From: Halalkalibacterium ligniniphilum
GTDB lineage: Bacteria > Bacillota > Bacilli > Bacillales > Bacillaceae_D
Reading direction: 5' to 3'
Length of the DNA stretch: 64,000 bases
Assembly (NCBI RefSeq): GCF_000334155.1
Contig: NZ_ANNK01000144.1
Span: forward strand, 1-64,000
Each line of letters opens with the position of its first letter. The first letter of the stretch is position 1. The notes beneath the pieces were generated by a model. It ran no database searches. It had not been told where the DNA came from and saw nothing but the letters and a program-made list of their open reading frames with translations. The translations under genes were made by a program, and so were the position numbers. Of this stretch, positions 17,449 to 26,826 are shown piece after piece.

Positions 17449-17751
17449 TTGAAACTAACACCAGTCGAAAAAGAGAAGCTATTTTTATTTATGGCAGGGG
17501 AGCTAGCCAAACAGCGGAAGGAAAAAGGTTTAAAGCTAAACTATCCAGAAGCTGTTGCCATCCTGAGCTGTTTTGTTCTTGAAGGGGCAAGGGAAGGGAA
17601 ATCGGTTGCCACGCTTATGAAAGAAGGCAAGCATGTTCTACGAGCTGAGGAAGTCATGGAAGGCATTCCAGAAATGCTTGATCATATTCAAGTAGAAGCG
17701 ACCTTTCCTGACGGTACAAAACTAGTGACGATCCATGACCCGATTCAATAA
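17449..17751 (+). CDS. ureA: Urease subunit gamma
   Basis: Structural subunit of nickel urease (urea to ammonia and carbamate). I place the start at the TTG following GAGGTGA by eight bases. This gives exactly 100 residues, the standard UreA length, with the canonical opening [19 protein letters not shown]. Longer in-frame starts upstream would add a non-conserved tail. First gene of ureABCEFGD; 12 bases before ureB. Confidence 0.93.
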   Translation: MKLTPVEKEKLFLFMAGELAKQRKEKGLKLNYPEAVAILSCFVLEGAREGKSVATLMKEGKHVLRAEEVMEGIPEMLDHIQVEATFPDGTKLVTIHDPIQ

Positions 17752-17763
17752 GGAGGCAACAAA

Positions 17764-18132
17764 ATGATACCTGGAGAAATCAAAACAGCCCAAGGGTTTA
17801 TTACATTGAATGAAGGCAGATCAACAATGTCAATCCTTGTCGCCAATACGGGAGACCGCCCCATTCAAGTCGGTTCCCATTTTCATTTTGCAGAAGTGAA
17901 TCGTGATCTTTCATTTAACCGAGAAAAAGCATATGGCATGCGCTTAAACATTGCAGCTGGAACCGCAGTGAGATTCGAGCCTGGTGAAGAAAAGCAAGTC
18001 GATCTTGTAGCCATCGCTGGATCAAAGGAAGTGTTTGGATTAAATGCACTAACGGAAGGGTTGCTTGAAGAAAAAAAGAACGCCTTTCTTGAAAATTATC
18101 AATTTTCAGGGTTTAAAGGAGAGAAATTGTGA
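17764..18132 (+). CDS. ureB: Urease subunit beta
   Basis: 122-residue structural subunit, typical length, with the family opening [18 protein letters not shown] and conserved segments [10 protein letters not shown] and [26 protein letters not shown]. Its stop overlaps the ureC start by one base (TGATG), so synthesis is coupled. Confidence 0.95.
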   Translation: MIPGEIKTAQGFITLNEGRSTMSILVANTGDRPIQVGSHFHFAEVNRDLSFNREKAYGMRLNIAAGTAVRFEPGEEKQVDLVAIAGSKEVFGLNALTEGLLEEKKNAFLENYQFSGFKGEKL

Positions 18133-19847
18133 TGAAGTTATCTCGTGCACAATATGCGGCGCTTTACGGGCCAACAGTCGGTGACAAAGTTCGCCTAGCA
18201 GACACGGAGTTGTTCCTTGAGGTTGAGAAGGATTTCACGGTGTATGGAGACGAATGCAAGTTTGGCGGCGGAAAAGTTTTACGCGATGGAATGGGGCAAA
18301 GCGGTGTTCATACGCGAGATCAAGGTGTCCTTGATCTTATCATAACAAACGCAACGATTGTTGATTATACCGGAATTATCAAAGCAGATATCGGCATAAA
18401 AGATGGTCGAATTGTAGGAATCGGAAAAGGCGGCAACCCAACTATGATGGATGGCGTTGATGAACACATGATTGTAGGGGCGAGCACAGAGGCCATTGCT
18501 GGTGAAGGATTGATTGTAACAGCTGGTGGAATTGACGCCCATATCCATTTTATTAGCCCGCAGCAAATTGACACGGCGATCTCATCTGGCGTTACAACAA
18601 TGATCGGTGGTGGAACTGGGCCGGCTACAGGAACCAATGCGACGACATGCACACCAGGATCATGGAACATCGAACGAATGCTAGAGGCAGCAGATTCTTT
18701 TCCCGTGAACCTTGGCTTTTTAGGAAAAGGGAATGGCTCTGCCCATGGTCCATTGCGTGAACAAATTGAAGCAGGTGCCATTGGCTTGAAGCTTCATGAA
18801 GATTGGGGGACAACGCCAGCTGCCATCGACACATGCTTAACCGTTGCTGATGAAATGGACGTACAAGTTGCGATTCATACAGACACATTGAATGAAGCTG
18901 GATTTGTCGAAGATACGATTGCTGCTATTGGTGATCGGGTGATACACACATACCATACGGAAGGTGCTGGCGGTGGACACGCTCCCGATATTATGAAAAT
19001 TGCAGCCTTCCCAAACGTACTCCCGTCTTCTACGAATCCAACTCGTCCCTTTACGGTTAATACGATTGATGAACATTTAGATATGCTGATGGTTTGCCAT
19101 CATCTCGACCCTCGTGTTCCTGAGGATGTGGCTTTTGCCGATTCACGCATTCGCCCAGAAACGATCGCAGCGGAAGATATTCTCCATGATTTAGGTGTGA
19201 TCAGTATTATTTCCTCTGACTCCCAGGCAATGGGTCGGGTCGGAGAAGTCATTATTCGCACATGGCAAACAGCTGACAAAATGAAGCAGCAGCGAGGTCC
19301 CTTACTGGAGGACCATGGACTCGAACATGACAATACTCGGATTAAGCGGTACATCGCAAAATATACGATCAACCCTGCCATTACCCACGGAATCAGTCAT
19401 GAGGTCGGGTCAATCGAAGTTGGAAAATTAGCCGATCTTGTTCTCTGGGACCCCCGTTTTTTTGGTGTAAAGCCTGAGTTGGTCTTAAAGGGTGGGATGA
19501 TTGCCCACGCACAAATGGGCGATCCAAATGCATCCATCCCTACCCCACAGCCCGTTTTCCAGCGCCCAATGTTTGCAAGCTTTGGCAAAGCAAAAAATTC
19601 GACGTCATTAACCTTCCTTTCAAAAGCAGCATTCGACAGGGGTGTACATGAAAAACTTGGGTTAGAAAAGAGAATAGCGGTCGTAAAAAATTGCCGAACG
19701 ATTGGAAAAAAATCGATGAAATACAATGACGGCACTCCATCCATCGAAATCCACCCAGAAACATACGAAGTGAAGGTTAATGGCTCGATTATTACATGCG
19801 AGCCATTTGATAAGGTTGCGATGGCTCAGCGATATTTCTTATTTTAG
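18132..19847 (+). CDS. ureC: Urease subunit alpha (catalytic)
   Basis: 571-residue catalytic subunit with the complete bi-nickel site: His137 and His139 (DAHIHF), Lys220 to be carbamylated (GLKLHEDWG), His249, His275, catalytic His323 (VCHHLD) and Asp363 ([12 protein letters not shown]). These positions coincide with the numbering used for Bacillus ureases. The flap sequence around 310-330 is intact, so an active enzyme is expected. The start is the second of two adjacent start codons (GTG-ATG), eight bases after GGAGA. No urea or nickel transporter gene is in the operon. Confidence 0.97.
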   Translation: MKLSRAQYAALYGPTVGDKVRLADTELFLEVEKDFTVYGDECKFGGGKVLRDGMGQSGVHTRDQGVLDLIITNATIVDYTGIIKADIGIKDGRIVGIGKGGNPTMMDGVDEHMIVGASTEAIAGEGLIVTAGGIDAHIHFISPQQIDTAISSGVTTMIGGGTGPATGTNATTCTPGSWNIERMLEAADSFPVNLGFLGKGNGSAHGPLREQIEAGAIGLKLHEDWGTTPAAIDTCLTVADEMDVQVAIHTDTLNEAGFVEDTIAAIGDRVIHTYHTEGAGGGHAPDIMKIAAFPNVLPSSTNPTRPFTVNTIDEHLDMLMVCHHLDPRVPEDVAFADSRIRPETIAAEDILHDLGVISIISSDSQAMGRVGEVIIRTWQTADKMKQQRGPLLEDHGLEHDNTRIKRYIAKYTINPAITHGISHEVGSIEVGKLADLVLWDPRFFGVKPELVLKGGMIAHAQMGDPNASIPTPQPVFQRPMFASFGKAKNSTSLTFLSKAAFDRGVHEKLGLEKRIAVVKNCRTIGKKSMKYNDGTPSIEIHPETYEVKVNGSIITCEPFDKVAMAQRYFLF

Positions 19848-19858
19848 GAGGAAACAGA

Positions 19859-20308
19859 ATGCGAGTGCAAAAGGTACTTGGCAATATTGAATCAATTGAT
19901 ACCTGTGAAAACACTGTCGAATGGGTCGAATTAGACTGGGACGAACTAAATAAACGTATCTTACGAAAAACAACTGACAAGGGCCGTGACCTCGCCATTG
20001 TGATGGACGAACAAGGCTTACGCTACGGAGATATTTTACATCAAGAGTCTAGCAGGGTGATTGCGGTACGAACACGGTTAGAACCTGCTTATGTTATTAC
20101 ACCTGACTCGATGACACAAATGGGAAAGGTAGCATTTGAATTAGGAAACCGACACACACCTTGTGTAGTGGAGGAGAACCGGATCATTGTTCGTTACGAT
20201 TCTACGCTTGAGGTTTTGTTTAAAGAGATAGGGGTGGATTATGAACGGACTGAGGAACGATTCAAACAACCATTCAAATACAAAAGCGATCACCACCATC
20301 ACACTTGA
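19859..20308 (+). CDS. ureE: Urease accessory protein UreE (nickel metallochaperone)
   Basis: 149-residue nickel-binding chaperone that delivers Ni to the UreDFG-apo-urease complex. N-terminal peptide-binding-like domain; C-terminal metal-binding domain; a short histidine-rich tail ending DHHHHT. Bacillus UreE proteins vary in this tail, and four consecutive histidines give extra Ni capacity. RBS AGGAGG 11 bases after ureC. The 3' end overlaps the ureF start by 68 bases in another frame. Confidence 0.93.
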   Translation: MRVQKVLGNIESIDTCENTVEWVELDWDELNKRILRKTTDKGRDLAIVMDEQGLRYGDILHQESSRVIAVRTRLEPAYVITPDSMTQMGKVAFELGNRHTPCVVEENRIIVRYDSTLEVLFKEIGVDYERTEERFKQPFKYKSDHHHHT

Positions 20309-20984
20309 TCCGATTGAATTTTTAGAGCTAATGCAACTCCACGATTCAGCTTTTCCAATCGGTACATATACGCATTCATTTGGGCTTGAGACATATATTC
20401 AGCGTAATCAAGTTTATGATAAGAAATCTTTGCTTTCATGGTGTCGAACATATTTACATGGAAATCTCGCTTATGGCGATGGCATTTTGTTGAAAGAAAG
20501 CATGGCAAACCCAGACTTGAGCATGCTGCTTACTCTTGATCAGCTAGCTCACGCCCAAAAACTAGCAAAAGAATCGAGAGAAGGTAGTCTTAAAATAGGA
20601 AGACAGTTTCTACAAACGGTAAAGCCCCTCTCTTCTCATACACTAGTTCTTTCATGGATCGACCTTGTTCAAAAAAAGAAAGCAAAAGGTCATTTCTCAA
20701 TTAATTATGGGGCTTACGCTGCTAGTCGTGGGTATTCAATTGATGCTGCACTTGTGAGCTTTCTCTATTCATCGGTTGCAAGTCTCGTTCACAACGCTGT
20801 ACGCTCCATCCCGCTCGGGCAAACAACCGGAGTTCAAGTTATTCATGCGCTATTACATGATTGCAAAAGCCTGGCGGAAACCATTATGCAGCGAACTTTA
20901 GAAGATGTTTCAAATCAAGCCTTCGGAATTGAACTTGCTTCAATGGAGCATGAACATCTCTATTCCCGTCTATTTATTTCTTAG
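20241..20984 (+). CDS. ureF: Urease accessory protein UreF
   Basis: About 247 residues. UreF regulates the GTPase UreG within the UreDFG maturation complex. Recognisable all-helical family segments: [21 protein letters not shown] and the C-terminal [19 protein letters not shown]. The chosen ATG has a GGGGTGG RBS but makes a 68-base overlap with ureE; its first 25 residues are not conserved-looking, yet no better start follows before the conserved region. Starts 68 bases inside ureE and ends 19 bases before ureG. Confidence 0.9.
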   Translation: MNGLRNDSNNHSNTKAITTITLDPIEFLELMQLHDSAFPIGTYTHSFGLETYIQRNQVYDKKSLLSWCRTYLHGNLAYGDGILLKESMANPDLSMLLTLDQLAHAQKLAKESREGSLKIGRQFLQTVKPLSSHTLVLSWIDLVQKKKAKGHFSINYGAYAASRGYSIDAALVSFLYSSVASLVHNAVRSIPLGQTTGVQVIHALLHDCKSLAETIMQRTLEDVSNQAFGIELASMEHEHLYSRLFIS

Positions 20985-21003
20985 TGAAAGGAGCAACACT
21001 ATA

Positions 21004-21630
21004 ATGAAACCCGTACGTATTGGAATTGGCGGACCTGTTGGTTCCGGTAAAACCCACCTTGTTGAACAACTAACACGTGCTATGCACCGTGACTACGAGC
21101 TAGCCGTTATTACAAATGATATCTACACAAAGGAGGACGCACAATTTTTAACAAAGCATGGGGTCCTCCCTCAAGAACGTATTATTGGTGTTGAAACAGG
21201 TGGTTGCCCTCATACTGCTATTCGCGAGGACGCTTCGATGAATTTTGAAGCGATCCATGAGCTAAAGCAGCGCTTTCCAAACCTTGATATTATTTTCGTC
21301 GAAAGCGGAGGCGACAATTTATCCGCAACTTTTAGTCCTGAATTGGTTGACGGCTTTATTTATGTCATTGATGTCGCTGAAGGCCAGGATATTCCCCGGA
21401 AAGGCGGGCCAGGTGTCACTCGCTCAGACTTATTAGTCATAAACAAAATTGACTTGGCTCCTTATGTTGACGTGGATTTAAAATTAATGGAATTGGATAC
21501 GAAACAAGCTCGTGGAACAAGACCCTTCGTGTTCACGAATCAAAAAAAGGGAGTTGGCATTGACAGCGTTATCGACTGGATTCGAAGCCAGCTCTTACTA
21601 GAGGATTTCGTTGAGGAGCCATTATCATGA
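21004..21630 (+). CDS. ureG: Urease accessory GTPase UreG
   Basis: 208-residue SIMIBI-class GTPase that powers nickel insertion. The start is the ATG with GAAAGGAG upstream, giving [22 protein letters not shown] with the P-loop at residues 9-17. Further motifs: [17 protein letters not shown] with the Cys-Pro-His nickel-binding motif, [15 protein letters not shown], and NKIDLAP for guanine specificity. Normal length. Its stop overlaps the ureD start. Confidence 0.96.
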   Translation: MKPVRIGIGGPVGSGKTHLVEQLTRAMHRDYELAVITNDIYTKEDAQFLTKHGVLPQERIIGVETGGCPHTAIREDASMNFEAIHELKQRFPNLDIIFVESGGDNLSATFSPELVDGFIYVIDVAEGQDIPRKGGPGVTRSDLLVINKIDLAPYVDVDLKLMELDTKQARGTRPFVFTNQKKGVGIDSVIDWIRSQLLLEDFVEEPLS

Positions 21631-22487
21631 TGGCTTCTCCTCGTCTCCAACAGCTTAATGGCAAGCTCGATCTGCAATTTCAATATCGGAGAGGAAAAAC
21701 AAGAATGACCGAGTGCTTACAGGAGCCTCCTTTGAAAGCAAGTCGTGTGCTATATACGGATCATCCTCAAAGGGCAACCGTCTACCTTGTGGAAACGTCT
21801 GGCGGAATGGTCGGTGGCGACGAGCATTCCATTTCTGTGACCGTTGACCCAAATGCGCAGGTTGAGCTTATTCCTCAAGCAGCAACAAAGGTCTATCCGG
21901 TGCGGATCCCCTTACAAAAAACAAAACAAGTAATTAAAATGGAAATCAAGGACTACGGTTCGCTTCTTTGGAAGCCAGAAACACTGATCCCATTTATCAA
22001 TACGAGGTTTCAGCAACGAGTCACCGTCTCACTCACGGCCTCCTCTACCTTTTTTTACGGGGATATTCTTGCCCCTGGAAGAACACATCATGACGAACGC
22101 TTCCTTTATCAAATGCTAGATAATCGCTTTGAACTTTTTCTTGATGGCCAGCTTATCGCTTTTGATCGCATAAAATTAGAGCCTCTAGAAAGTGATATTA
22201 GCAAAATGGGGATGCTGGATGACTATGCATATTTGGGTTCAGCCTGGTTTTCCCCCCCTCCCTCCATCGATTTTGAACAAATGAAACAAAAGCTTCATCC
22301 CCCTAACGAAAACACAACTCGTTTTGCTTTGACCGAGCTAGAAGGTGGAATTTTTCACGCTCGCTGCTTAAGTCATTCAAACCAAGAAATAAAACAAGTC
22401 ATGCTAGATCTTTATGAAGTCTTTCTATCACTAACTCAGCAAAAGCGAGTAGTCTTTGAGAACAATGCCCTCTCAAATCATTCGTAA
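21627..22487 (+). CDS. ureD: Urease accessory protein UreD (UreH)
   Basis: About 286 residues; scaffold of the urease maturation complex that binds apo-urease and forms the nickel tunnel with UreF. Family segments: [28 protein letters not shown] and [22 protein letters not shown] overlap with ureG, with GAGGAG eight bases upstream. Last gene of the operon. The next feature downstream is an R1 repeat. Confidence 0.92.
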   Translation: MMASPRLQQLNGKLDLQFQYRRGKTRMTECLQEPPLKASRVLYTDHPQRATVYLVETSGGMVGGDEHSISVTVDPNAQVELIPQAATKVYPVRIPLQKTKQVIKMEIKDYGSLLWKPETLIPFINTRFQQRVTVSLTASSTFFYGDILAPGRTHHDERFLYQMLDNRFELFLDGQLIAFDRIKLEPLESDISKMGMLDDYAYLGSAWFSPPPSIDFEQMKQKLHPPNENTTRFALTELEGGIFHARCLSHSNQEIKQVMLDLYEVFLSLTQQKRVVFENNALSNHS

Positions 22488-22601
22488 AACCGATGATAAA
22501 TAAAGTTCTTCCCACAAAGAAAAGAGCAGGCACCTTGTTCAACAGCTGGAGCTAGACAGCTTTGACATCGTATCCTTTCTTATCTTTCTTTCAAGAAAAA
22601 C

Positions 22602-22745
22602 GAGGCTGGGACATAACGAACGTGTATGATTGAAAATGCGAATAATGCACAACCTTAGCGGAGGATATTTCCGAAGCGAATGCTATCCATCAACGATCAT
22701 GACCTTCGGAGTTCTCATCAATAAAAACTCTTTTGTCCCAGCCTC
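22602..22745 (+). repeat. R1 repeat copy d (reference full-length form, 144 bases)
   Basis: Best-preserved copy: GAGGCTGGGACA at the left end and TGTCCCAGCCTC at the right, perfect 12-bp inverted ends that extend further here (AACGAGG / CCTCGTT) and are followed by TTTTATT. Core blocks: ATAACGAACGTGTATGATTG, AAAATGCGAATAATGCACAA, CCTTAGCGGAGG, TTCCGAAGCGAATGCTAT, CAACGATCATGACC, CTCATCAATAAAAACTC. It sits after the urease operon and could act as a bidirectional terminator as RNA. Confidence 0.9.
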
Positions 22746-22799
22746 GTTTTATTCGTTTTCTTTTAAGTGCTCTAAGCACAGAGTAGCATCAACCTTCAA

Positions 22800-23064
22800 G
22801 GTAGGTTGTTACCAACAAAATCCCAGTTCCCTTCTTCCGGATAAAATTTCACTGAAAACCCGCGTGATCACGTAATGTTTCCGGTGAATGCTGGCTGTGA
22901 ATGACCGTTGAAAAACGAACAAAAACTGGAGTTTCCTTTCCTTCCCCCTGAAAGAGTGCTGCTTTTTTGTACCTTTTTAAACTGTTTTTCACTTTAAATA
23001 CACCATGAGCACTAGCACCACAAGCATGAACTATACGTTCAGGAATACGCTCACTATCAGCAAA
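22800..23064 (-). pseudogene. Catalase remnant
   Basis: Minus-strand translation gives [20 protein letters not shown], then [20 protein letters not shown] and ETLRDHAGF in one frame. After a one-base deletion the second frame gives [17 protein letters not shown]. These are consecutive conserved blocks of the N-terminal part of haem catalases, including the active-site His (in HAxGASAHG) and the Asn-region FVGNN. Everything before and after is gone. No usable start; non-functional. Confidence 0.85.
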
Positions 23065-23131
23065 CTAGAAAAAGTCGACCTTTATTAATCATGATTTCAA
23101 TTTAAAATTATTCTCTTAAAAAAGCAAAATA

Positions 23132-23521
23132 CTATTCCCTTTCCCTTAATTCTGTTTTCTGCCAATATCTCTTTTTTATGACGACGACATTCGGTTGGGC
23201 CGTCCGTATATAGGGCCGAATCCAGCTTCGAAAGGCAACAGCTATGATAGGGTATACAAGCAAGAGTACAACAAAGGGATACACATACGCCTTAATAAAT
23301 ACCTCTCCCCAGCCCCTTGCACGAAGCTGTCCCCCGACAATACCGATAAAAGCAACATATGCTGTACTATAGACCATCAAAGTGAACATTACATTTGCAA
23401 AGTGAAGGACGAACGCCTGCTTTCGGTTATTGACTTCTCGTTCAAGACGCCACTGAACAACTAGAGCAACAGACAACGCAAAACACGAAAGCAGAATAGC
23501 AAGAACTTGCACCTCTATCAA
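23132..23521 (-). CDS. Small integral membrane protein of unknown function
   Basis: About 130 residues with three predicted membrane segments (VLAILLSCFALSVALVVQW, HFANVMFTLMVYSTAYVAFI, VYPFVVLLLVYPIIAVAF) separated by charged loops, and a basic C-terminus ending near TELRERE. I do not recognise a family. The start is uncertain: a TTG after AAGGACGAGG is used; a GTG 12 bases further downstream is an alternative. Adjacent to the rnhA-like gene on the same strand with a 180-base gap. Confidence 0.55.
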   Translation of the reverse strand: MIEVQVLAILLSCFALSVALVVQWRLEREVNNRKQAFVLHFANVMFTLMVYSTAYVAFIGIVGGQLRARGWGEVFIKAYVYPFVVLLLVYPIIAVAFRSWIRPYIRTAQPNVVVIKKRYWQKTELRERE

Positions 23522-23741
23522 CCTCGTCCTTCTTATTTTTTTTAATTTGATGATGACCACGAAAACTGTTGAAATACTGAATTCCGTTGGATCGGGTACA
23601 CATCCTTTTTGGCGATTGCATTAATCATTTTAAGTGCAACATTCACAATGTCTATACGTATTTTCATGTGAAATTTTGAAAAGGGCAAAATTAGGTCATG
23701 AACTGATATAAAAGGATTTATTAATTTGCCTCTTTTTTTGG

Positions 23742-24362
23742 TTAGCTCTTCCGTCCATAATCCGCTTTAATTTCGCCCCATTTTTCTGTCCGCCATTTAA
23801 GAATTTGGTTTTCGTAAGTATGTTCATGAAGCCATTGCTCTGCTTCTTTAACAAGTGACCAAATATAGGCCGTCTCTTCGTTTTGAACAAGGGTTGATTT
23901 GGCCTTTTTTTGCTGTACCCATTTCATTGCTGTTTGTGAATCGGAGTAAATCGGCTTATTGCTGTTACGCTCTTGTAAATAGCGAAGCCCGTGAACAATG
24001 GCCAGAAATTCCCCCATGTTATTTGTACCAACAGGAATCTCTTCATGAGCAAAAAGAACTTCACCTGTTTTTGTATCAACACCTTTATATTCCACAATTC
24101 CGGGGTTCCCCCGGCTCCCCACATCAACAGAAATGCTATCCCAAATGACCTCTTCATTTTCTTGATTGCTTGCGTGACGTTCCTGCTTCTTTCCTGTCAC
24201 GATCTCTTTACCTGAAAAAGCAGCCTTTGCTTCTCCTTCTGTGGCAAACGATTTAAATTTCGCCCCGGGAAAACCTTTTACTTGAGCCTCACACTCGGCC
24301 CAGCTTGTATAAATACCCGGCTTGCGCCCTTCCCATACAACATAATATTTTGTTTTTGCCAA
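23742..24362 (-). CDS. Ribonuclease H1-like protein with N-terminal RHBP domain
   Basis: 206 residues. The N-terminal RNase H1 hybrid-binding (viroplasmin-like) domain reads KYYVVWEGRKPGIYTSW and FKSFATEGEAKAAF. The C-terminal RNase H fold has the acidic catalytic residues Asp in ISVDVGSRGNPG, Glu in NNMGEFLAI, Asp in PIYSDSQTA and a final Asp in KADYG. It cleaves RNA in RNA-DNA hybrids. The start is the TTG five bases after GAGGTGA (LAKTKYYVVW); upstream in-frame codons lack an RBS. Confidence 0.88.
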   Translation of the reverse strand: MAKTKYYVVWEGRKPGIYTSWAECEAQVKGFPGAKFKSFATEGEAKAAFSGKEIVTGKKQERHASNQENEEVIWDSISVDVGSRGNPGIVEYKGVDTKTGEVLFAHEEIPVGTNNMGEFLAIVHGLRYLQERNSNKPIYSDSQTAMKWVQQKKAKSTLVQNEETAYIWSLVKEAEQWLHEHTYENQILKWRTEKWGEIKADYGRKS

Positions 24363-24515
24363 TCTTGTCACCTCGTTTAGTTGATATGAAACATTTATGC
24401 TGTAATCGATCCACGTTAAATAAAGCAAGTTGTACAAAAAATCTCGGATAAAAGAATGCTTCTAAAGAGATAGTAACAATGTTATCTATTTCAGACAATG
24501 GAGGGAGGAATCTTC

Positions 24516-24649
24516 TTGGCAAAACGGAATCAACAAAGAGGAAAAGCTTTAACAAATAACAAGACACCAAAAGAATCAATATTTATGATGAAGTGGCAAG
24601 TGAAATGCTTGATAACGGAACCAACAAAGCCAATAAGAAAACTACTTGA
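24516..24649 (+). pseudogene. Small ORF with strong RBS, apparently frameshifted
   Basis: TTG start seven bases after GGAGGGAGG gives AKRNQQRGKALTNNKTPKES. Two extra bases (or one lost) at about 24577 shift the frame; the continuation IYDEVASEMLDNGTNKANKK then stops at TGA. The combined ~43-residue product is hydrophilic, Lys/Asn-rich and reminiscent of small acid-soluble spore proteins, but I cannot assign a family. It overlaps the antisense R2 copy from about 24583. Either a decayed small gene or a sequencing indel. Confidence 0.4.
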
Positions 24650-24654
24650 GCTAC

Positions 24655-24778
24655 TCTCTCTCCCACATGGATGTACGAATCGCCAAGTCTTTTGGTCACC
24701 CTTCCAATGAAGGCGGTGTGAGCGGAAGCGCTTCTTTGATTCCTCAACTTGTACTGGAGTTCCGTCCCCTTTTCCACT
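24655..24778 (-). repeat. R2 repeat copy b
   Basis: Inverted relative to the copy at 13199. Here the minus-strand frame stays open for about 64 codons (24583..24777, GTG start without RBS), reading EKGTELQYKLRNQRSASAHT and then RLGDSYIHVGERV. Shared block GCGCTTCCGCTCACACC. It could be a small gene or a mobile-repeat-derived frame. Confidence 0.55.
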
Positions 24779-24887
24779 AAAAAGAATGGAAGCGAGGATT
24801 TTACTTTCCCTTTTGTATAAAATCTAGTAAATTGTCATAGACTATAGAAGCATTTTTACTAAAAAAAGAAGGAAAGGAGTTGCTCAT

Positions 24888-25142
24888 ATGGATGTAATTA
24901 TTAAGCGAAGGCGGTCAGTAAAAGAGGCTGGGGATTTAATTTGCACCAAAAAAAAGAAGCTTTATGCAATTGTTGTTGATGAAGACGAGCGAGGGTTTCC
25001 CTATCATCTTATTAGCTTAAAAAACTTTACGGTCATTCAATCCTATGACTGCCTCCCTACCAACAAAGAGCTAGAAGAAGACATTGGCGAGAAAATCACT
25101 GGCATTTATGAACATTCAGATTCGCAAATTACCCTCAATTAA
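24888..25142 (+). CDS. Hypothetical protein, 84 residues
   Basis: Good RBS (AAGGAAAGGAGTTGCTCAT) and a codon pattern like real genes. Basic N-terminus (VIIKRRRSVKEAGDLICTKKKK), then a beta-rich middle (LYAIVVDEDERGFPYHLISL) and an acidic C-terminus. No membrane segment or signal peptide. I do not recognise the family. Monocistronic with its own terminator. Confidence 0.65.
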   Translation: MDVIIKRRRSVKEAGDLICTKKKKLYAIVVDEDERGFPYHLISLKNFTVIQSYDCLPTNKELEEDIGEKITGIYEHSDSQITLN

Positions 25143-25182
25143 TCATATTTTAGAATACCCTAATCGCTCACTAAAAATGAAA

Positions 25183-25216
25183 CGCTGCCTTCATGAAAAG
25201 AAAGCAGCGTAATTTT
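25183..25216 (+). terminator. Rho-independent terminator
   Basis: CGCTGC ... GCAGCG stem followed by TAATTTT, 40 bases after the 84-residue gene's stop. Confidence 0.65.
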
Positions 25217-25299
25217 GTGGAAAAGGAAGGGCTTACTCCATTTCACTAAAGGTGGCACATGATTTTGTCCATTCCTTGCAGGAGACTGACAAAAGGGTT

Positions 25300-26661
25300 C
25301 TATTGTTTCCCTAAATTCATTTCAAGCCGACGCTGCACATTCAGCAAACGCCATAACAGCCCAAGGGCACAAACAGCTAGTCCTGTTATCAGTCCAATCC
25401 AGTAACCATAAGCACCAAGACTCGTGTAATTTGCTAAAATAAAACCTGTAGGTAAGCCGATGACCCAAAAAGAAATGAGCGCCATAACAAAAGGTATGTT
25501 TACATCTTTATGACCTCGTAGCACCCCTTGAATAGGCGTTGCGATCGCATCAGATAGCTGAAAGAAAATCGAGTAAATGAGAAACTGTTGAATAAGCCAA
25601 GCAACATCTGGATCATTTGTGTAAAGCACAGCTACAGAGCCCCGAAGTGCATAGATGACTAAGCCAGCAAAAACCCCCATAGCGATGGCAAGACCCATTC
25701 CAAGATAGCTGTATTGTTTGGCATCCTTAATCCGATGTGCCCCAACCTCATAGCCAACTGTAATCGTTAGTGTAAAAGCAATACTAAGTGGAAGCATATA
25801 AAGAAAGGACGCAAAATTAATCGCTGCTTGATGGGCTGCAATTGTCGCTGTATCAAAGCTGCTCATAAGAAGTGTCACCGCAGCAAAAATGCTCGTCTCG
25901 AAAAAAATCGTAAAGCCAATTGGCAAGCCTAATCGTAAAATTTCTTTCCATTTCGAAAAAGAAACACGATAAAATGTACCAAATAAATGATAAGTTGCAA
26001 ATCGTGGAATACGTAGAAGTACATAGATTGTGATAAAGAAAATAAACCAATACGTAATGGCTGTTGCATATCCAGCCCCCACCCCGCCTAAGCGCGGGAA
26101 CCCAAAAGCACCGAAAATTAATACATAATTAAAAAACACATTCACTGGAAGAGATAAGAGTGTAATGACCATTGACACTCTCGTTTGTCCAAGAGAATCA
26201 ATAAAGCAGCGTAGAGCTGTATACATAAATAAAGGAACAATCCCAAATGAAAGACCAATTAGATATTCCCTAGCGATTCGCTCCACTTCACCCTCAAGTG
26301 ACATAAGAGACAAAATCGGATTTAACACAAAAAAACCAACGATTACAATCGCTGCAGAAACGGCTATCGATAAATAGACACCTTGTATTAAAGTGAAAGG
26401 AACATCCTCACGCTGTTTTGCACCTATGCTTTGAGCAATCAAAGGTGTTAAGGCAAGAAGGATGCCGCTTAAACCTGTGTAAATTGGGACCCATAAGCTT
26501 GAACCAATCGCCACACCAGCTAAATCAAATGAACCCGCTTGACCTGACATCATCGTATCAAAGAAATTCATTGCATACATGCTGAGCTGTGTAATTAAGA
26601 TAGGTGTCAAAATGACAATAAAAAGCCGCAGCTTCTCAGCTATCGTCTTTGTCGGTTGCAT
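25300..26661 (-). CDS. MATE-family multidrug/cation antiporter (NorM-like)
   Basis: 453 residues with about 12 membrane segments in two homologous bundles of six, the MATE layout. Early segment QLSMYAMNFFDTMMSGQAGS is the typical MATE helix 1-2 region. MATE pumps of this type export cationic drugs in exchange for Na+ or H+; in an alkaliphile Na+ coupling is likely, but this is inference. Single gene with its own region upstream. Confidence 0.88.
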   Translation of the reverse strand: MQPTKTIAEKLRLFIVILTPILITQLSMYAMNFFDTMMSGQAGSFDLAGVAIGSSLWVPIYTGLSGILLALTPLIAQSIGAKQREDVPFTLIQGVYLSIAVSAAIVIVGFFVLNPILSLMSLEGEVERIAREYLIGLSFGIVPLFMYTALRCFIDSLGQTRVSMVITLLSLPVNVFFNYVLIFGAFGFPRLGGVGAGYATAITYWFIFFITIYVLLRIPRFATYHLFGTFYRVSFSKWKEILRLGLPIGFTIFFETSIFAAVTLLMSSFDTATIAAHQAAINFASFLYMLPLSIAFTLTITVGYEVGAHRIKDAKQYSYLGMGLAIAMGVFAGLVIYALRGSVAVLYTNDPDVAWLIQQFLIYSIFFQLSDAIATPIQGVLRGHKDVNIPFVMALISFWVIGLPTGFILANYTSLGAYGYWIGLITGLAVCALGLLWRLLNVQRRLEMNLGKQ

Positions 26662-26801
26662 GGCGATACTCTCCCTCTTTATAACATTAACCCTCTCTAT
26701 TAAGCCTTATCGATTATATCATGTTTTCTTCTTAGAAATGCAAATCGGCCTCGTTTTTTCTACAAGCTTACATAATCTTGAAATAGCCCAATCGTCCAAA
26801 C

Positions 26802-26826
26802 AAAAAAGCCCAAAAAAATCAGGCTT
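26802..26826 (-). terminator. Rho-independent terminator overlapping the GGDEF-EAL stop codon
   Basis: On the minus strand AAAGCCTGATTTTTTTGGGCTTTTTTG; the stem starts inside the last codons of the gene. Confidence 0.7.

Noticed and set aside
17449-22487. Nickel or urea transporter within the urease operon
   Set aside because: All seven genes are accounted for as ureABCEFGD; no transporter frame fits.
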